A program made the position numbers and the translations under genes. The notes beneath the pieces were generated by a model. It did not search any database. It was given only the letters and a program-made list of their open reading frames with translations, and was not told the origin of the DNA. From Carallia brachiata (lineage: Eukaryota; Streptophyta; Magnoliopsida; Malpighiales; Rhizophoraceae), in the NCBI GenBank assembly GCA_021464245.1, contig JADCRB010000024.1, forward strand, positions 870,181 to 934,180: 64,000 bases of DNA, written 5' to 3'. How positions within the stretch are numbered: position 1 is the first letter of the stretch; each line of letters opens with the position of its first letter. Positions 10,614 through 22,488 of this stretch are shown one piece after another.

Positions 10614-11761
10614 CTATAATATAACAGTTTCTTCTTTAAGTTCCATCATATGGCCAGCTCTGCAGCGAGGAGCAGGGAAATCAGGGTCTTTGATGAACAA
10701 ATTGCTCACTTTCTTTTCTTTAGTGGCCGGAAAATCAACAGGCAGTTCACCGATTGATGCCAGTTTCAATATCTCAGAATCTTCTAAGCCCTCTGCTGGG
10801 GCTAAATTCAACTGATCTGTACTGTACTTTGCCGATGTATCTTTCAACTTTTTGATCTGTTGTACATAAATAACCAAACCAGAAACCGGACAAGAAAAAA
10901 CTAAATAAAATAACTAAAGACATAGCAGGAAAATTATAAGGAATCAAAAACACAAACTTACAGTTGCATTAGTACAGCTAAAGCTACATAAACGGCCTTC
11001 TGCACCTCTGTAGAGTCTAAAGAATGGAAGGACATGAATGTGCAGGGCATGACACATGGTTTTGAGCTCCTCATAGTTCACTTTCAGAAAAATTGCTTTT
11101 TGGTTGGATTCAGCCAGCTGACAGATCTGATAAACGTTTTTAATACATGTGGATGATAGTTAGAAATTTACCAAATAAAAGCTGCAATAAAAATCTTCAA
11201 AATTCCCACAAGAAATTTTGGTTAGATGAAGAAATATTCTTCTTCTCCACCTTAGGATGGAGAGCTCTGCAGCCTCCACAACCAGGAGAATAAAACTCAA
11301 CTACAACCAATCTATCACCGGCATTAAGCAAAGAATCCACAAGTTCTTGAGCTGAATGAATCTCCACCATGTTTGGTTTAAGGGTCTTCTCCCACCATCT
11401 CAGCGGTCTGCTTGCAAAGATCGATGCTTTTGCCTATAAATAAGAGAAGAAATAGGAGAAAGTTGGTCACTTCAAATAAATGGTGAAATGTATCGGACAG
11501 AGAAATAAAGATTTCTTGTAAAATATATACATTAACAGAGAAATCGCAAAGAACTTTGGTGCTTCTTTGTCTAATGCCCTTTTCATTTGATGAAACTAGG
11601 GGTTTGCCAATGAAATCATTTTTCGAATTTAGGAAGTATTTTGGTTTTGATTCTCCCATTTTTTGGCAACAAATAGATGGGCAAAACCGAAACTCCCTGG
11701 AGCCCAAAGTAATATCATTAGAACCAGAAGGCTTCAGACCAATATTCAATGAACAAGCCAT
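10614..11761 (-). CDS. ACHT: Atypical Cys/His-rich thioredoxin (ACHT4/5, thioredoxin-like 1), chloroplast
   Basis: A plastid thioredoxin-fold redox protein that exchanges disulfides with targets such as 2-Cys peroxiredoxin. The gene has four exons, all in phase 0: 11761-11531, 11433-11251, 11126-10962 and 10856-10614, giving 273 residues with no lesion. The first ~80 residues are a Ser/Arg-rich transit peptide. RWWEKTLKPNMVEI is the ACHT linker. The active site is GCGGC (about residues 128-132) in VVEFYSPGCGGCRALHPK, instead of WCGPC. Exon 3 carries the thioredoxin core with the cis-Pro in HVLPFFRLYRGAEGRLCSFS. The acidic C-terminal tail is longer than in other ACHT groups. Splice sites are canonical. 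The start is the first ATG, and an upstream purine-rich 5' UTR/promoter follows at 11762-12170. It is closest to Arabidopsis ACHT4 and ACHT5 (At5g61440); synteny favours ACHT5. Confidence 0.93.
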
Positions 11762-12172
11762 GGCTATGTGTAGTTTGGTTTCAATTCCCGTTTATAATAG
11801 CAAAAACCCGCCAAAACCCTTCTGCGTATATGGATCAAGAATGAAATGTTCGCACTGAATGAAAATGACAACAGAGAAAAAGTCTCCTGTTCTGTAACAA
11901 AGTCAGAGATTTTCTGAGACTCGGATCCACAAAACTAAGATTGACCCACTCAAAATTTTCGGCCAAAAAGTGTATAACTTGATTCAAAATTTTGTGGTTT
12001 TTGACCAATATTAATTGATGGTTTGGAGAGGGAGGAGGAGACTTTGCTTGCACTCTCAGTAGGAAGAGGAAGAGGAAGAGCAGGGGCACAGGGAAAGTCA
12101 TACTCATATTGACGACCAAGCTAAAAAGATCTTTGGTGGGGTCATCATTATTGGACATACATATCACATATG
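11762..12172 (-). promoter_or_regulatory. 5' flank of the ACHT gene
   Basis: This region lies between the ACHT start codon and the target-site duplication of the neighbouring hAT element. It has a GA/AGG-rich purine tract near 12030-12085, which reads as pyrimidine-rich on the gene strand, as in many plant 5' UTRs. No definite TATA box was identified. The hAT insertion starts about 410 bp upstream of the ATG. Confidence 0.4.
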
Positions 12173-12180
12173 GATTTAGC

Positions 12181-12833
12181 TAAAAGTGTCAAAATTTGAC
12201 TCGATCTAATAGGTTGGCTCGAATCCGTCAGAAAAATACGACCTAAACCCGACCTGAAAAAATGACTTAACCCGAAATGACCCAAACCCGAATGACTTGA
12301 AAATCTTTGGGTCAAACCTGACTCAACCCTAACTCGACCCGTTTGACCCGAACTTTTTTTTTCTTAAGGGAAAAAAAATAAAATGAAAAAATTTAGCATA
12401 TTTTATATTATAAAAAGTATATATTATACTATTTTCAATATAAATTTTAATTATAAATTTTTTAAAAATATTTTGAGATTTTTTATACAGTTTTAAATTT
12501 TATTTTAATTTTTTAAAATATTTTTAAAAAAATTTCTTCAATTATTTTTCAATCATATAATTTTATTTAATTTTTAAGAATTTTTAGTAAAATTTTTGAA
12601 ATTTTTAAATTTTTAAAATTTTTAATAAAAAATGTCACGTCATCATTTTTTATGACGTGGCCAACCCGTGGGTTGACCCGAACCCGACTCGAATCTGAAG
12701 TGACCCAACTCAAAATGACTCAACCCAAAATGACCCGAATATAACTTGACTCATAAGTAACCCGACCCAAAGTGACCCAAACCCGAAGTGACCCAACTCA
12801 AACTCAACCCGATAACCTGTTTTGACACCTATA
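12181..12833. mobile_element. Non-autonomous hAT element (ACCCGA-repeat type), 653 bp
   Basis: Bounded by a perfect 8-bp target-site duplication GATTTAGC (12173-12180 and 12834-12841). The ends are inverted repeats, TAAAAGTGTCAAAA on the left and TATAGGTGTCAAAA on the right (read inward). An 8-bp duplication with this TIR is typical of the hAT superfamily. Both subterminal regions are degenerate tandem copies of an ACCCGAA/GACCC motif, and the centre is AT-rich. There is no transposase ORF. Confidence 0.92.
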
Positions 12834-12841
12834 GATTTAGC

Positions 12842-14819
12842 ACGTCAAAAAAAAAAAAATATTGATTTACCATTATCCTGTTCTCATAACTTCAAAATTT
12901 TAAGATTTGAAGGTGATAGTTTCTATTACCAATCTCTTTTATTTTATGTTGGAAAAAAATTTTTTATCCAATTAATTTAATTTAATTGATAATTCAGTAT
13001 TTTTTTTTAATCAAAACTTAAATTTGAGTCTCAAATATTACAAAATTAAAAATCTCTGCTTTATGAGTTCTTAAGCTTGTTACTTTTTAATTCAAAATTC
13101 ATTAACACTGTAATTAAACGAATAAATTTATTCAAATCTAACAATATTTGAATAAAAATTTTTTGATAGAAGTTGGTTACAAAAACAAAAAATGAAAACT
13201 CTGTGAACGAATTTGGGCAAAGACTGATGCGTTCGTTGACCGGTTTTGAGGATAATGTGCTGGCGGTATCTTTCGGTTCTGATTTTAAGATTTTTTTTGT
13301 TCTATTTTCCTTAGCATAATTATTCATGTTTTGGGCACTTGCCCACGCTCCCATGTGAAACGGGCATTGGAGCTGACCGTACTTTTGCATATTTCGAAGG
13401 ATTTAGATAAGGCCTTCAAATTATCATGTATTTATGTTCAAGGCCCCCAAATTAGAATTTTTTTTTCTGTTGTTCCCTCTATTTTTCAGTTTTGTGTCAT
13501 ATATTTGTTCTCAATGCTCTAAAAAGGGCTATGGATCTGTTTCCCGTAGACTGTTTCATGTTTTAGCACAATAATAATCAATAATTAGTTTGATTAGATG
13601 TTAGAAACAAGAGAAGTGTTGATCTAAGAATAATGTGCATGAGTTAGCGTGCACTCTAATTTACATTTTATAGAAATTTGAGGAAAATGAAGGTCGAATT
13701 TTAAACCTTCCTTAAAGGTCATAATTCTTTGGCCATCTCACTAGCCATGGACTTCTATAGAAATCTCTTGGCATTTTAAGTGATATCTTATCCATTATAA
13801 ACAAAACTATTTTTTTTTCTTTCACCCAAAAAAAAAACCCGTGTACTTCAAGCCTATGTTGCCCAGCAAGGCATTTTTATTGGAATTTTAAGGGATTTAT
13901 AAAATAATTTTTTTTGTTGGCCATCTTTTCTTTGAACACCACTAGATGATTCCTATTTTAAGTGGCTGTTAAGTAATTGTCACTATACGACGTGTTAAAC
14001 AAAATACACAATAGATAATTCAAAATATACTATTCTTAATAATAATATACAATTTATCAAAAAAATTATACAATATAATATAAAAATTATAATAATAAAA
14101 TAAAATAAAATAAAATTTTTTTATTAATTAATTAAAAATTACAAAAACTTCTAATTGACTGTTAAAAAACTATTTTCCTTCTTGTTTTCCGCATAGTCAT
14201 ACAACTCCTGATAGAATATGAAAGCATAAATATCTCGACTCTTTTGACTATTAAGTTGTCCTTTGAGGATAATTAACTTATGAGGTCTCTGGTCTCATCA
14301 TTGTCTCTCAAAAGATATCCCTTCTTGATGAAGGACGGACTTTCGCAAGTAAGATGAGAGGCAAGTAGGCTAACTTGCACTGCACTTTCAACAAAGATAA
14401 AGACGAAGAGATTGTCACTTAAAAGGCATATTCAAGTAGTGAAGAATTTAAATTTTTTTTATAAAATTTTAATACTTAATTTTATGAAAGTGATTATAAG
14501 ATTTATGAGAATAAAATGAGTTATATATATTCTGTGAAAAAGACTTATTATGTAATTACAATTTAATAAGTATTTTGATGAATAAAAAAAATACTAATAG
14601 TCATCATTTATCATTTGTTTAGAAGAACTCTAATGTTTTTATATTAGAGTTAAAATTTAGATGATTCAACTTAATTGAATTAGTTGAAAAAAAAAATATT
14701 CTCTACCTGTAAGATTAGGATTTAAACTTTTGATTTCCTCGTCTTTTCCAATTCTTTAATTCTGGCAAAGTGCCACCTCCTTTTGAAAAAAAAAAAAAAG
14801 AAAAAAAATTAAAATTTAT
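12842..14819. other. Intergenic, AT-rich
   Basis: No gene recognised. Short ORFs (13061-13522) overlap on both strands and resemble no known family. There are AT-rich runs near 13980-14130 and an A-run just before the retroposon at 14786-14815. Confidence 0.5.
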
Positions 14820-14832
14820 GATACATCCACTA

Positions 14833-15564
14833 TTTTTTTTTTTGGCCAAAAAATAAAAAATATCATTAAGATATAAACAGAATTACAGAACCTGCAGAGC
14901 AAACCCAAACCCCAACCCACAACAAAAGGCCCAACAAAAGGAGCATAACACCCAGGCCCTTGAAAGCTACAAGGGAGACCAAGTCCACACGAGTCCATGG
15001 ACCCATAATCTGCTCAAAACAGCCACAGCAACCACCACCATGGACGGGACAACGACGACTGGCACCGGAACATGTCCAGTAAGAAAACAGTCCGCGCACC
15101 CGCACAAGAAAGCTGATCGGGCAACAGCTGGGAGACTAACTTGCAGCACCACCGGTGGCGAAGAAGAAACCCAAACTAGCCGCATCAAGAAATGGCGACA
15201 ACAAGGAGCAGAGAGCGGCCGGAATCGACGCTCGCAACCCGCAGAGAACCAGGCGAGGCGCGACCCAATTTATGGAGAAACTGTACATGGACCGACGAGA
15301 ATAAAAAAGAAGGGAAGTCCCCCACCTCCCCACCCACCGGAGAGTAGGCGAGAAGGTGAGGGATCCAATGGCGCATCCACAAAAGCCGTTGACAGTAAAG
15401 GAGCAAAGAAAACAAACCCCAACAACCACCAAAACACCCCCACCAAAACGAAGATCAGAGAGAACTAAGCCCCTAAAGTTCATAAAGGAGCACAAACTGG
15501 CCACGAAGGTCGGAAAACCGCACGGAGACCGACGGACGAATCAGACTCTCCCGGCACAGGATAG
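14833..15564 (-). mobile_element. 5'-truncated LINE-like retroposon with poly(A) tail
   Basis: Flanked by a perfect 13-bp target-site duplication GATACATCCACTA (14820-14832 and 15565-15577). Read on the minus strand it ends in TTTTGGCC followed by an A-run, as plant LINE 3' ends do. It is GC-richer than its surroundings. ORFs on both strands are not similar to reverse transcriptase, so this is a 3' piece or a non-autonomous relative. Confidence 0.88.
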
Positions 15565-15639
15565 GATACATCCACTAATGAGGCCACAAAATCGTAAATA
15601 CGATATAAATTTTAAGCTACAATATGTAATTGTCTTTGT

Positions 15640-16415
15640 GGGTCTCTCGGCAAATAAGTCTGCTGGTGGACATGGCGTTGGCGCGGCGAAAGGGCACTAG
15701 CTGGCAAGGTCTATACAGATTATGATTTTCGTTTTATCCTAAGAATAGTTAACGAATGCTCAGGGGACCACGCTACCGTGCTGAGGAAAGTGGGAACCAC
15801 AGCCAGGACAGAATTGATGATTGGTTGGGTGCCTCCACCGCCTTATTTTGTTAAATTAAACACCGATGGAGCCTCCGTAGACAACCCTGGCCATGCCACT
15901 GCTGGGCTGGGGGGTCTTGCGTGATTTTAGAGGCATTTGGTTGGGTGGCTTCCTTCTGAATATAGGCTCCTGTTCTTCGTTTATGGCAGAGCTTTGGGGA
16001 ATTTTTTCAGGATTAAAATTGGCCTGGTAATTTAATGTTCCGAAGCTATGGCTGGAAGTAGATTCAAAGGTGGCTATGGAGGTCATCCTACAGGGAGTAC
16101 CACCTACGCACCCAGCAGCCACTTTAGTGGAGAAATGTCGTGTTTTTTTTCACTGAGAGTGGACTGTGAAACTAACACACACCCATAGAAAAGGTAATTG
16201 GGTGGCCGATGTGTTAGCAACTTGTGTCAAAAGTCAAAACAATGTCATGGGTCATCATTTGTTGTCCAGGCCTTCGGCGAGGTACTCAGCCTTGCCGGAC
16301 CACGATCGTTTTAGAGTTCAATGGCCCCAGAAAAGGCCCCCATAGGTCTTCCAGGTTTAATAGAAACACTTAGCCTTGCGCCACCATAGGACCAGGACAA
16401 AAAAGAAAAAAAAAA
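15640..16415 (+). pseudogene. Decayed LINE C-terminal RNase H domain with poly(A) end
   Basis: Around 15826-16120 the plus strand encodes a plant LINE-type RNase H domain in several frames: WVPPPPYFVKLNTDGAS, then GVLRDFRGIWLGGFLLNIGS, then AELWGIFSGLKLAW and LEVDSKVAMEVILQG. A later GNWVADVLATC block corresponds to the final catalytic-site region. The frame shifts more than once, and an A-rich tail ends near 16415. It is a dead 5'-truncated copy. Its 5' limit is unclear, and I saw no target-site duplication. Confidence 0.8.
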
Positions 16416-16789
16416 CAAGCTTTTAATTGACATTTATGCTTAATCAACCCACTAGATTAAATACCTTAATTGGGTCTGATTTACCTTTAAATAAAGAAGT
16501 CGTGTCCATCCCAGAACGGCCCAACTTCAATCGCCGTGCCCAAACATTACTTTTTTGTCGTGTTCAGGCCCAGTACGGTCTCCTGGCTGCTCCCACTGGG
16601 TATATAAGCCGAACCCGAACGGCTTCGGAAAACAGGGCCCGGCTGACATACACTAAAACAAATAGACCCGAATGGCCACCATTTAGCTTGAATCGTGAGA
16701 GGTAGGCTAATTGTCTTAAAAACATCACTGTGGAAAATTGTTTACGAAATATGACAATGCAATTTTTACAGTTTGTTCATTTGTATATA

Positions 16790-16960
16790 GCGCTTAGTCA
16801 CTTTGTATGTTTTATACGTCATGACAACTAGCCCTATTATATAATATATGTTGCTTAAAAGTTTATACTATCATCGCCTACATAAATTAAGAATGTACCA
16901 TTATTCTTTGAACCCAGAACACACCATTATTTAACAAAGACTGTGGCCAATAATTTAATC
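16790..16960. repeat. Direct repeat, copy 1 (~170 bp)
   Basis: Matches 17565-17755 almost base for base with a few indels, including the shared blocks GCTTAAAAGTTTATACTATC and TTCTTTGAACCCAGAA. A CA/TA microsatellite follows at about 16964-16985. Confidence 0.85.
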
Positions 16961-17564
16961 ATTACACACACACACACACATATATGTTAGTTGAGATTAT
17001 TACTGATCATTACTATTCTACAAAAATATAAATATTTATAATTTTTTAATAAAAAAATGAAAACATATAAATGAAACCCACGAAATAAAAAAAAAAAGAT
17101 GGAAAGGGGAACAATAATGTCATAACAGTTCAAGAAAGCGTGAATTTAGAGGTCAAAGAAAAAACACATAGACTCCTCTTTTTTTGGGTCAGAAAAAACA
17201 TATGGACTTGAAAATGACAGGACCCAATATTATCTGTGAATCAACACTATAATTCGGGCTAAGGCTGACAACTAGTTCAAGCAAATAAATATGTTGCATG
17301 GCATCCATAATCGGATTCCGAGCCTTGTCTTACCTACATTGGATCCAATGCCAAAACTTTCTTGGAATCTTTAAATACCATCTCATGAAAAAAAAAAAAA
17401 AAAAACTTGCTAAATTTTTTAATTTCGTGATCACTAAATTATATTAATGGTTTTTTAATCCAGAATTTTGTTCTGTGCCAAAACAGATAATGTCACATTT
17501 TCTATTGCCTTCCCAACACCAAAAATTGTTAATGCACCTATAATTTAATTGGACATCTGTTATA

Positions 17565-17755
17565 GTGCTTGTCACTTTGTGTCTCTTATACGTTATGACA
17601 ATTAGTCGTATCATATAATATATTATATATGCTGCTTAAAAGTTTATACTATCATCCCTTAGATAAATTAAGAATGTACCTTTATTCTTTGAACCCAGAA
17701 TACACCATTATTTAACAAAACTGTGGCCAATAATTAATCATTAATGAAGTTTAGA
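17565..17755. repeat. Direct repeat, copy 2 (~190 bp)
   Basis: Second copy of the 16790-16960 repeat in the same orientation, about 780 bp downstream, longer by a TATATTA insertion. I recognise no transposon termini. It may reflect a local duplication or two copies of an unclassified element. Confidence 0.85.
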
Positions 17756-18424
17756 CATATAACTGCCAACCACTGCTTATAATCTTTTCCAATTTTAAAG
17801 ATAACCGCATTCACACATGAACACGATGCCGTGTAGACAATAAAATTCTCCCAAAAACAAACAAGTTACAAAAAATTAAAAGACAGAATTTGTGAGGGTA
17901 AAACTCAACATAGTCTTATCATTTAATTTGACAGAATGCTAAATCATGATATTTTATATAAGGGCTCGCCCTACTTTGTCGTCCAAATCACCCGAAGACA
18001 AATTTACAAAAGGCAAATCTAGAGTAAAAAAAAAAAAAAAAAACTGACAACCTCGTTAAGAAAACTATAAACTACGAACCCAAAAAAATTCCTGCCTGCT
18101 CTGCTTGTTGCCAGGCCAGCGATTTACCCCCATTGAATTTTAATTAGTGCAGGAAACGTAAGAACTCAAAATAGGAGAACTTTAAGTAAGTTTTTAGTTA
18201 ATGATATAAAAGTGATTTTAATAGTATACCTTAATTCAAAATTTAATATATTAAAAATATGGATCTTCTCTTTTTTTTTTAATATAAGATATTTTTAATA
18301 TAACAATCCACGCTGACACCTTAACAATTAATTCTATACATATCAATCTTCTAGAAAATCTCTACCCGTATAATATAGAATAGAACTCTCTCTCTCGGCA
18401 CCCATTTCGTAGCAGAAGATTTGA
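17756..18424. other. 5' flank of the DUF962 gene
   Basis: AT-rich sequence with A/T runs. A CT-rich stretch (CTCTCTCTC at about 18386-18394) precedes the predicted start and may be 5' UTR. No other gene is visible. Confidence 0.4.
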
Positions 18425-20631
18425 ATGGCTAGAAAGCAGGAATCTTTGATTTGGAGACCCACTTTGCCTTCTATGGGGCATACCACAGCAACCCAGTTAA
18501 CATTTTATACACACTTTGTTTGTGTGGCCGATTTTCTTCACTTCTCTTATGCTTTTCTACTTCACACCTTCTATGTATGATGTCTCCCAATTTGGGGTTC
18601 TTCATCGTGCTGGGCTGGCTTTGAATTTTGGCTTCTTTTTCACTTTGATCTATGCCTTGTTCTATGTGCTCTTTGACAAGAAAGCTGGGACTTTGGCTGC
18701 TTTTCTTTGCTTCGTTTGTTGGGTTGGTGCCAGTTTTCTTTCTGCCAGGCTTGGGTTTTCGCTGACTTGGAAGGTACGTTCTGGTTTTGGTTCTCCCAGT
18801 CCCTGAATATCTGCGTTTGATCGCTAAGAACATGTGGGAAATTGAAGGAAAATGTTCTTTGTTGCTTTTTTGAAAAAAAAAAAAGAAAGAGTGGGTCTTT
18901 TAAGTTTTGGAATGTTATTATTATTATTTTTTTGGGATTTCTCATCTTTCTGGAAGCATTAAATTAAAGCGAATTTTGTTTGTTTCAGTGCTTAGGAGTA
19001 AATTCTTGCTTTTATTGTTTGTCTCTGCCATAGAATTTTCAGGGATTCGAATGTGTTTGGAATTGCTCTTGCAGAAGTAAAGAGGGACTCGGCTGGCCCC
19101 TCTGTAGAGGATTGGTGAACTGGAAATAGGGTAGGTGGGTGGGCATTTAATGACGTTTTCGTTAGAACAAGGGGAGTTACAGTGATGCTGACAATTATTG
19201 GTTGCCCATAAAGTTCTGTCATTGAACATTACCGACATTTTTTGATGTCTAGATTTGGCTCATTATATTGTTTCGTATTAAATTCTTAAACGTGAAGTGC
19301 TGTCTCACCAAACTGTTACCGCTAAGATATTCATCCCCCCGTTTTTTTTTTTGAATGGCAAAACCTGGTAGGCAGCAATTTGTTGGATGAACTATGGAGT
19401 GAAACATTTTGATCTATTGATCTTTTTTTTCAGGAAATTCAAATGCAGAACTTGATTGGGATATCCTAAAAACTAGTGTATCTTCGTGATGGATATGCAC
19501 AATTTTGAGTGTGTCTAATTCTGTTATGTCTATCGAGTGCCTCTTTAGTGAGTTTAGCAAGGAAGTACGGACTGTGGGGTGTGTGACACTTTTCTAGTTG
19601 ACACAACTCTGATCAAATGCGCAAAATGACTTACCTTTATTTTGACGAAGAGTCCTTGAATGACATCTAGATCATAATGGATTAATTGTTCCAAAAAACA
19701 AACGTGTGTCCAATTCAGATCACTTATCTTCATTCCTGGCCCGAAATGCAGCTATGATTTTCATCTCTTTCTTAATCCATTCCCTATACTCTCTTTTTTG
19801 CTCAAGTTTTTCCATCACTCATCATTATCTTCGGGGGAAGAACTGCTCAGAAGTTGGAATCATGTTATTTGATAAATGTATTGATCTCTTTGAAAAGTGA
19901 AAAAGAGGCTTGGAAGCTTTTTTCTTTGTTGATTGCCTGTTAAGTTGTTTTTGTGACAATGACTTTGTAGATATCAATTGGGTTTCTGCATGATGGTTGA
20001 GCTATTGGAACAAAAGAACACTTACTTGGGTATAGCTTACACAGAAATAGATTTATAAATAGAATATTTATAGTGCACTAGGAATTCAGTCGTTAAGGAG
20101 AGAGATATTTGTAACAGTCTTACCTACTCTAGTTTGGGACTGAAATTGGAAAATCTATAGCATGAATTATGGTTTTGAGTTCATTTGAATTTTGACTCCG
20201 ATTGGTTGCAATATACTTAAAACCAGGTAGTGCTGGCAGCACAATTGTTTTGTTGGACCGGACAGTTTCTAGGCCATGGCGTGTTTGAGGTAAGCACCAA
20301 GTAACTATATAGTTATACAGATGATTTATCTGTATTTCTATTCAATCTATATTCCTGATTGATATATTTTCTTACAGAAACGGGCTCCAGCTATCTTGGA
20401 CAACCTTGCTCAAGCCTCTTTGATGGCTCCATTTTTCGTATTATTAGAGGTAAACTTGTGTTTTTCAAACTTTTAACGACTTGGATGCTTACCGATTGTG
20501 GTGATTAATTACAGGTTCTTGAAAAGATATTTGGATATGAACCATACCCTGGCTTTCATGCAAGGGTGAAAGCGAAGATACAAGCTCAAATCAAGGAATT
20601 TGAAGACGAGAAACAAAAGAAATCTTCTTAG
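18425..20631 (+). CDS. DUF962 / Mpo1-like endoplasmic-reticulum membrane protein, with two apparent 1-base deletions
   Basis: Yeast Mpo1 is an Fe(II) dioxygenase for alpha-oxidation of 2-hydroxy fatty acids from phytosphingosine; plant members are small ER membrane proteins. There are four exons: 18425-18773, 20227-20289, 20378-20449 and 20515-20631. The expected length is about 200 residues. Exon 1 encodes the conserved HFAFYGAYHSNPVN with its candidate metal-binding His, then hydrophobic segments (FVWPIFFTSLMLFYFTP and others). Exon 2 carries WTGQFLGHGVFE, exon 3 KRAPAILDNLAQASLMAPFF, exon 4 FGYEPYPGFHARVKAKI and a charged tail. All splice sites are canonical and in phase. Exon 1 uses three frames: one base is missing between the ATG and the AGIFDLE segment (near 18430) and one near 18507. 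The rest is perfectly preserved, so sequence error is more likely than gene death. Confidence 0.85.
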
Positions 20632-20680
20632 TCTATGGGGGTCGCCTAGCAGAGGACTTTGTTGGTTTGAGCAATGGTTT

Positions 20681-20728
20681 TGTCCTGGTGTACTGTCTTG
20701 TGAATGTCCTGGTGTACTGTCTTGTGAA
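20681..20728 (+). repeat. 24-bp perfect tandem duplication in the 3' UTR
   Basis: The 24-base unit beginning TGTCCTGGTGTACTG occurs twice head to tail (20681-20704 and 20705-20728), about 50 bases after the DUF962 stop codon. Confidence 0.95.
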
Positions 20729-21020
20729 CTGGAGCCCGTCTTAGTGTGTTTAAAGTTTTTCCTGACATCCACAGGTGAATTTCGCCGCATGATTGCCAAT
20801 AGAGATTTGCCCAGTCTGTAAATCCTTTTAACTAAAATTCAGAATATGTTGTATACAGTGGATTAATGTGTCAAAACTTTCAGTGAAGCTATTACCAGAA
20901 GTTGGCTCCATTTTTGTTGGGTTCGTGACCACTAAGTTATAATAGAATAACTTTTAACATTACATTTGTGCGTATCTATTGCTTCACGCCCCACGTTTCA
21001 AAATACATCAATGCATCTAT

Positions 21021-21187
21021 GGATTTTGCTAGTAACAGACACTTTAACCTTCTCATTTACAGTTGCTGCTTACGTGACAGATACTGATTGGTTGTCAAAA
21101 ATATATACAAATGCTATTGAAAAGTGTTGATTTTTTATTGATATCTGTAAGAGAGAAGGTAAAAAGTGACTGTCCGTAATAAAATTC
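21021..21187. mobile_element. Mutator-type MITE, copy 1 (167 bp)
   Basis: Flanked by a perfect 10-bp duplication ATGCATCTAT (21011-21020 and 21188-21197). The termini are inverted repeats of about 40 bp, starting GGATTTTGCTAGTAACAGAC on the left and GAATTTTATTACGGACAGTC on the right (read inward) and including ACCTTCTC. Same family as 28183-28372. A target duplication of 9-11 bp fits Mutator-like elements. Confidence 0.9.
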
Positions 21188-21197
21188 ATGCATCTAT

Positions 21198-22480
21198 TTT
21201 CGAAGCAAAAATGAACCCAACTGGTCAACTTATTCACTTCCATTCACTCGTAGCATTCAAAGGCCTTCTGCGGTTCGTTTGAGGATGACAATTGCCGAGA
21301 TGACAATTTTGTTCTCGTTTGGGGATGAACTTGTAAGTTCGTTTTATCAGGCGCGCAACTTAAAGGTCGTTAAGTTGGCAACTTCTCCAGCAGTAAAACC
21401 TAAGATTGGGTTGGGCCCTGCAGAATGGACTTTGAAACCGAAACCCAAGTCCCGTTAGATCAGAAGTGTCTGACAGTGTCAAACAGAGCATCACTCAATT
21501 GGGTTCTGGGCTTTCACTTGATTTGGCAAAGGCATTGCATGAGCACGTGTTGTTTCAGACAGATACAGATAAGACGATATTATCATAATCTTTATATATT
21601 TATGGTCTTATCGCTAGTTGTGGTAAAAAATAAAACTCATAAATATGTACAACAAACGGTGATAATAGTATGATATGACAATTTTTTGTGAACCTGTGTG
21701 ACCGTCCTTATGTACTGTATTGGAAAAACCGTTGTCCCTGCAAATTCTTCTGTTTGACGGTTTTAGATGTTCGCGTGATACGCTTTGTACAAAACAGAGT
21801 TCACCGTGAGTAGACATGTACATGAGTTTTAGAACTGGCCCACCCCAGTGCTGCCCATAGGTAGAACGAGTTGGAACAAGTGTGGTGTTTGTGAGTCAAC
21901 CCTTAGAGCTGTCTAGTCATTAATGGTTGAATTAGGATATTCGTTTACCTATTTATTTATTTATTTATTTTATATTTTAAAAGACATATTAAGTTATGAA
22001 TTATATATTAAGATAAATTTTTTAATTTCATAAATTTTACATTTACTTTTTAAAATTAAAATAAGAGACTTTTAAAATAAAATCCTAAGCTATAACTTGT
22101 AAGGGATACCTGGTAAAGCATATAATATATATTGAATCATTAAAACTTTTGCATTTTTTTTTTTTTAGGAGTAAGATATGAAGTCTCGAGTTGAGACTAA
22201 AAGCTCTGACAGCCTATAATATTAGAATGTTCTAAAAGAAGCTAATTTTGCTAAGGTATTCTTATATGATCGAAAAAAATTGTCAGAAAAGTTTTTGGAT
22301 TGTAACTTATCATATTCATTGTACAACCACGTGGATTACAAATGTAACGAAGAAAAAGAAAAAAATCACTACCTATTTATTATATTTTTAATCTACGCAG
22401 TTATACAACGAATCTAATAAATTGTAATATAAAAATTCTTCTGAACACTTTTTCTTCCGTTATGTAATTTTTTAATACGA
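21198..22480. other. Intergenic
   Basis: No gene recognised. A short (TTTA)n tract lies at about 21950-21972. ORFs at 21425-21823 on both strands have no recognisable product. Confidence 0.5.
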
Positions 22481-22488
22481 CTTTTGGC

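Noticed and set aside
15040..15700. Long plus-strand ORFs of 142 and 114 codons
   Set aside because: They lie antisense in a retroposon bounded by a 13-bp duplication or run across its edge; there is no family similarity.
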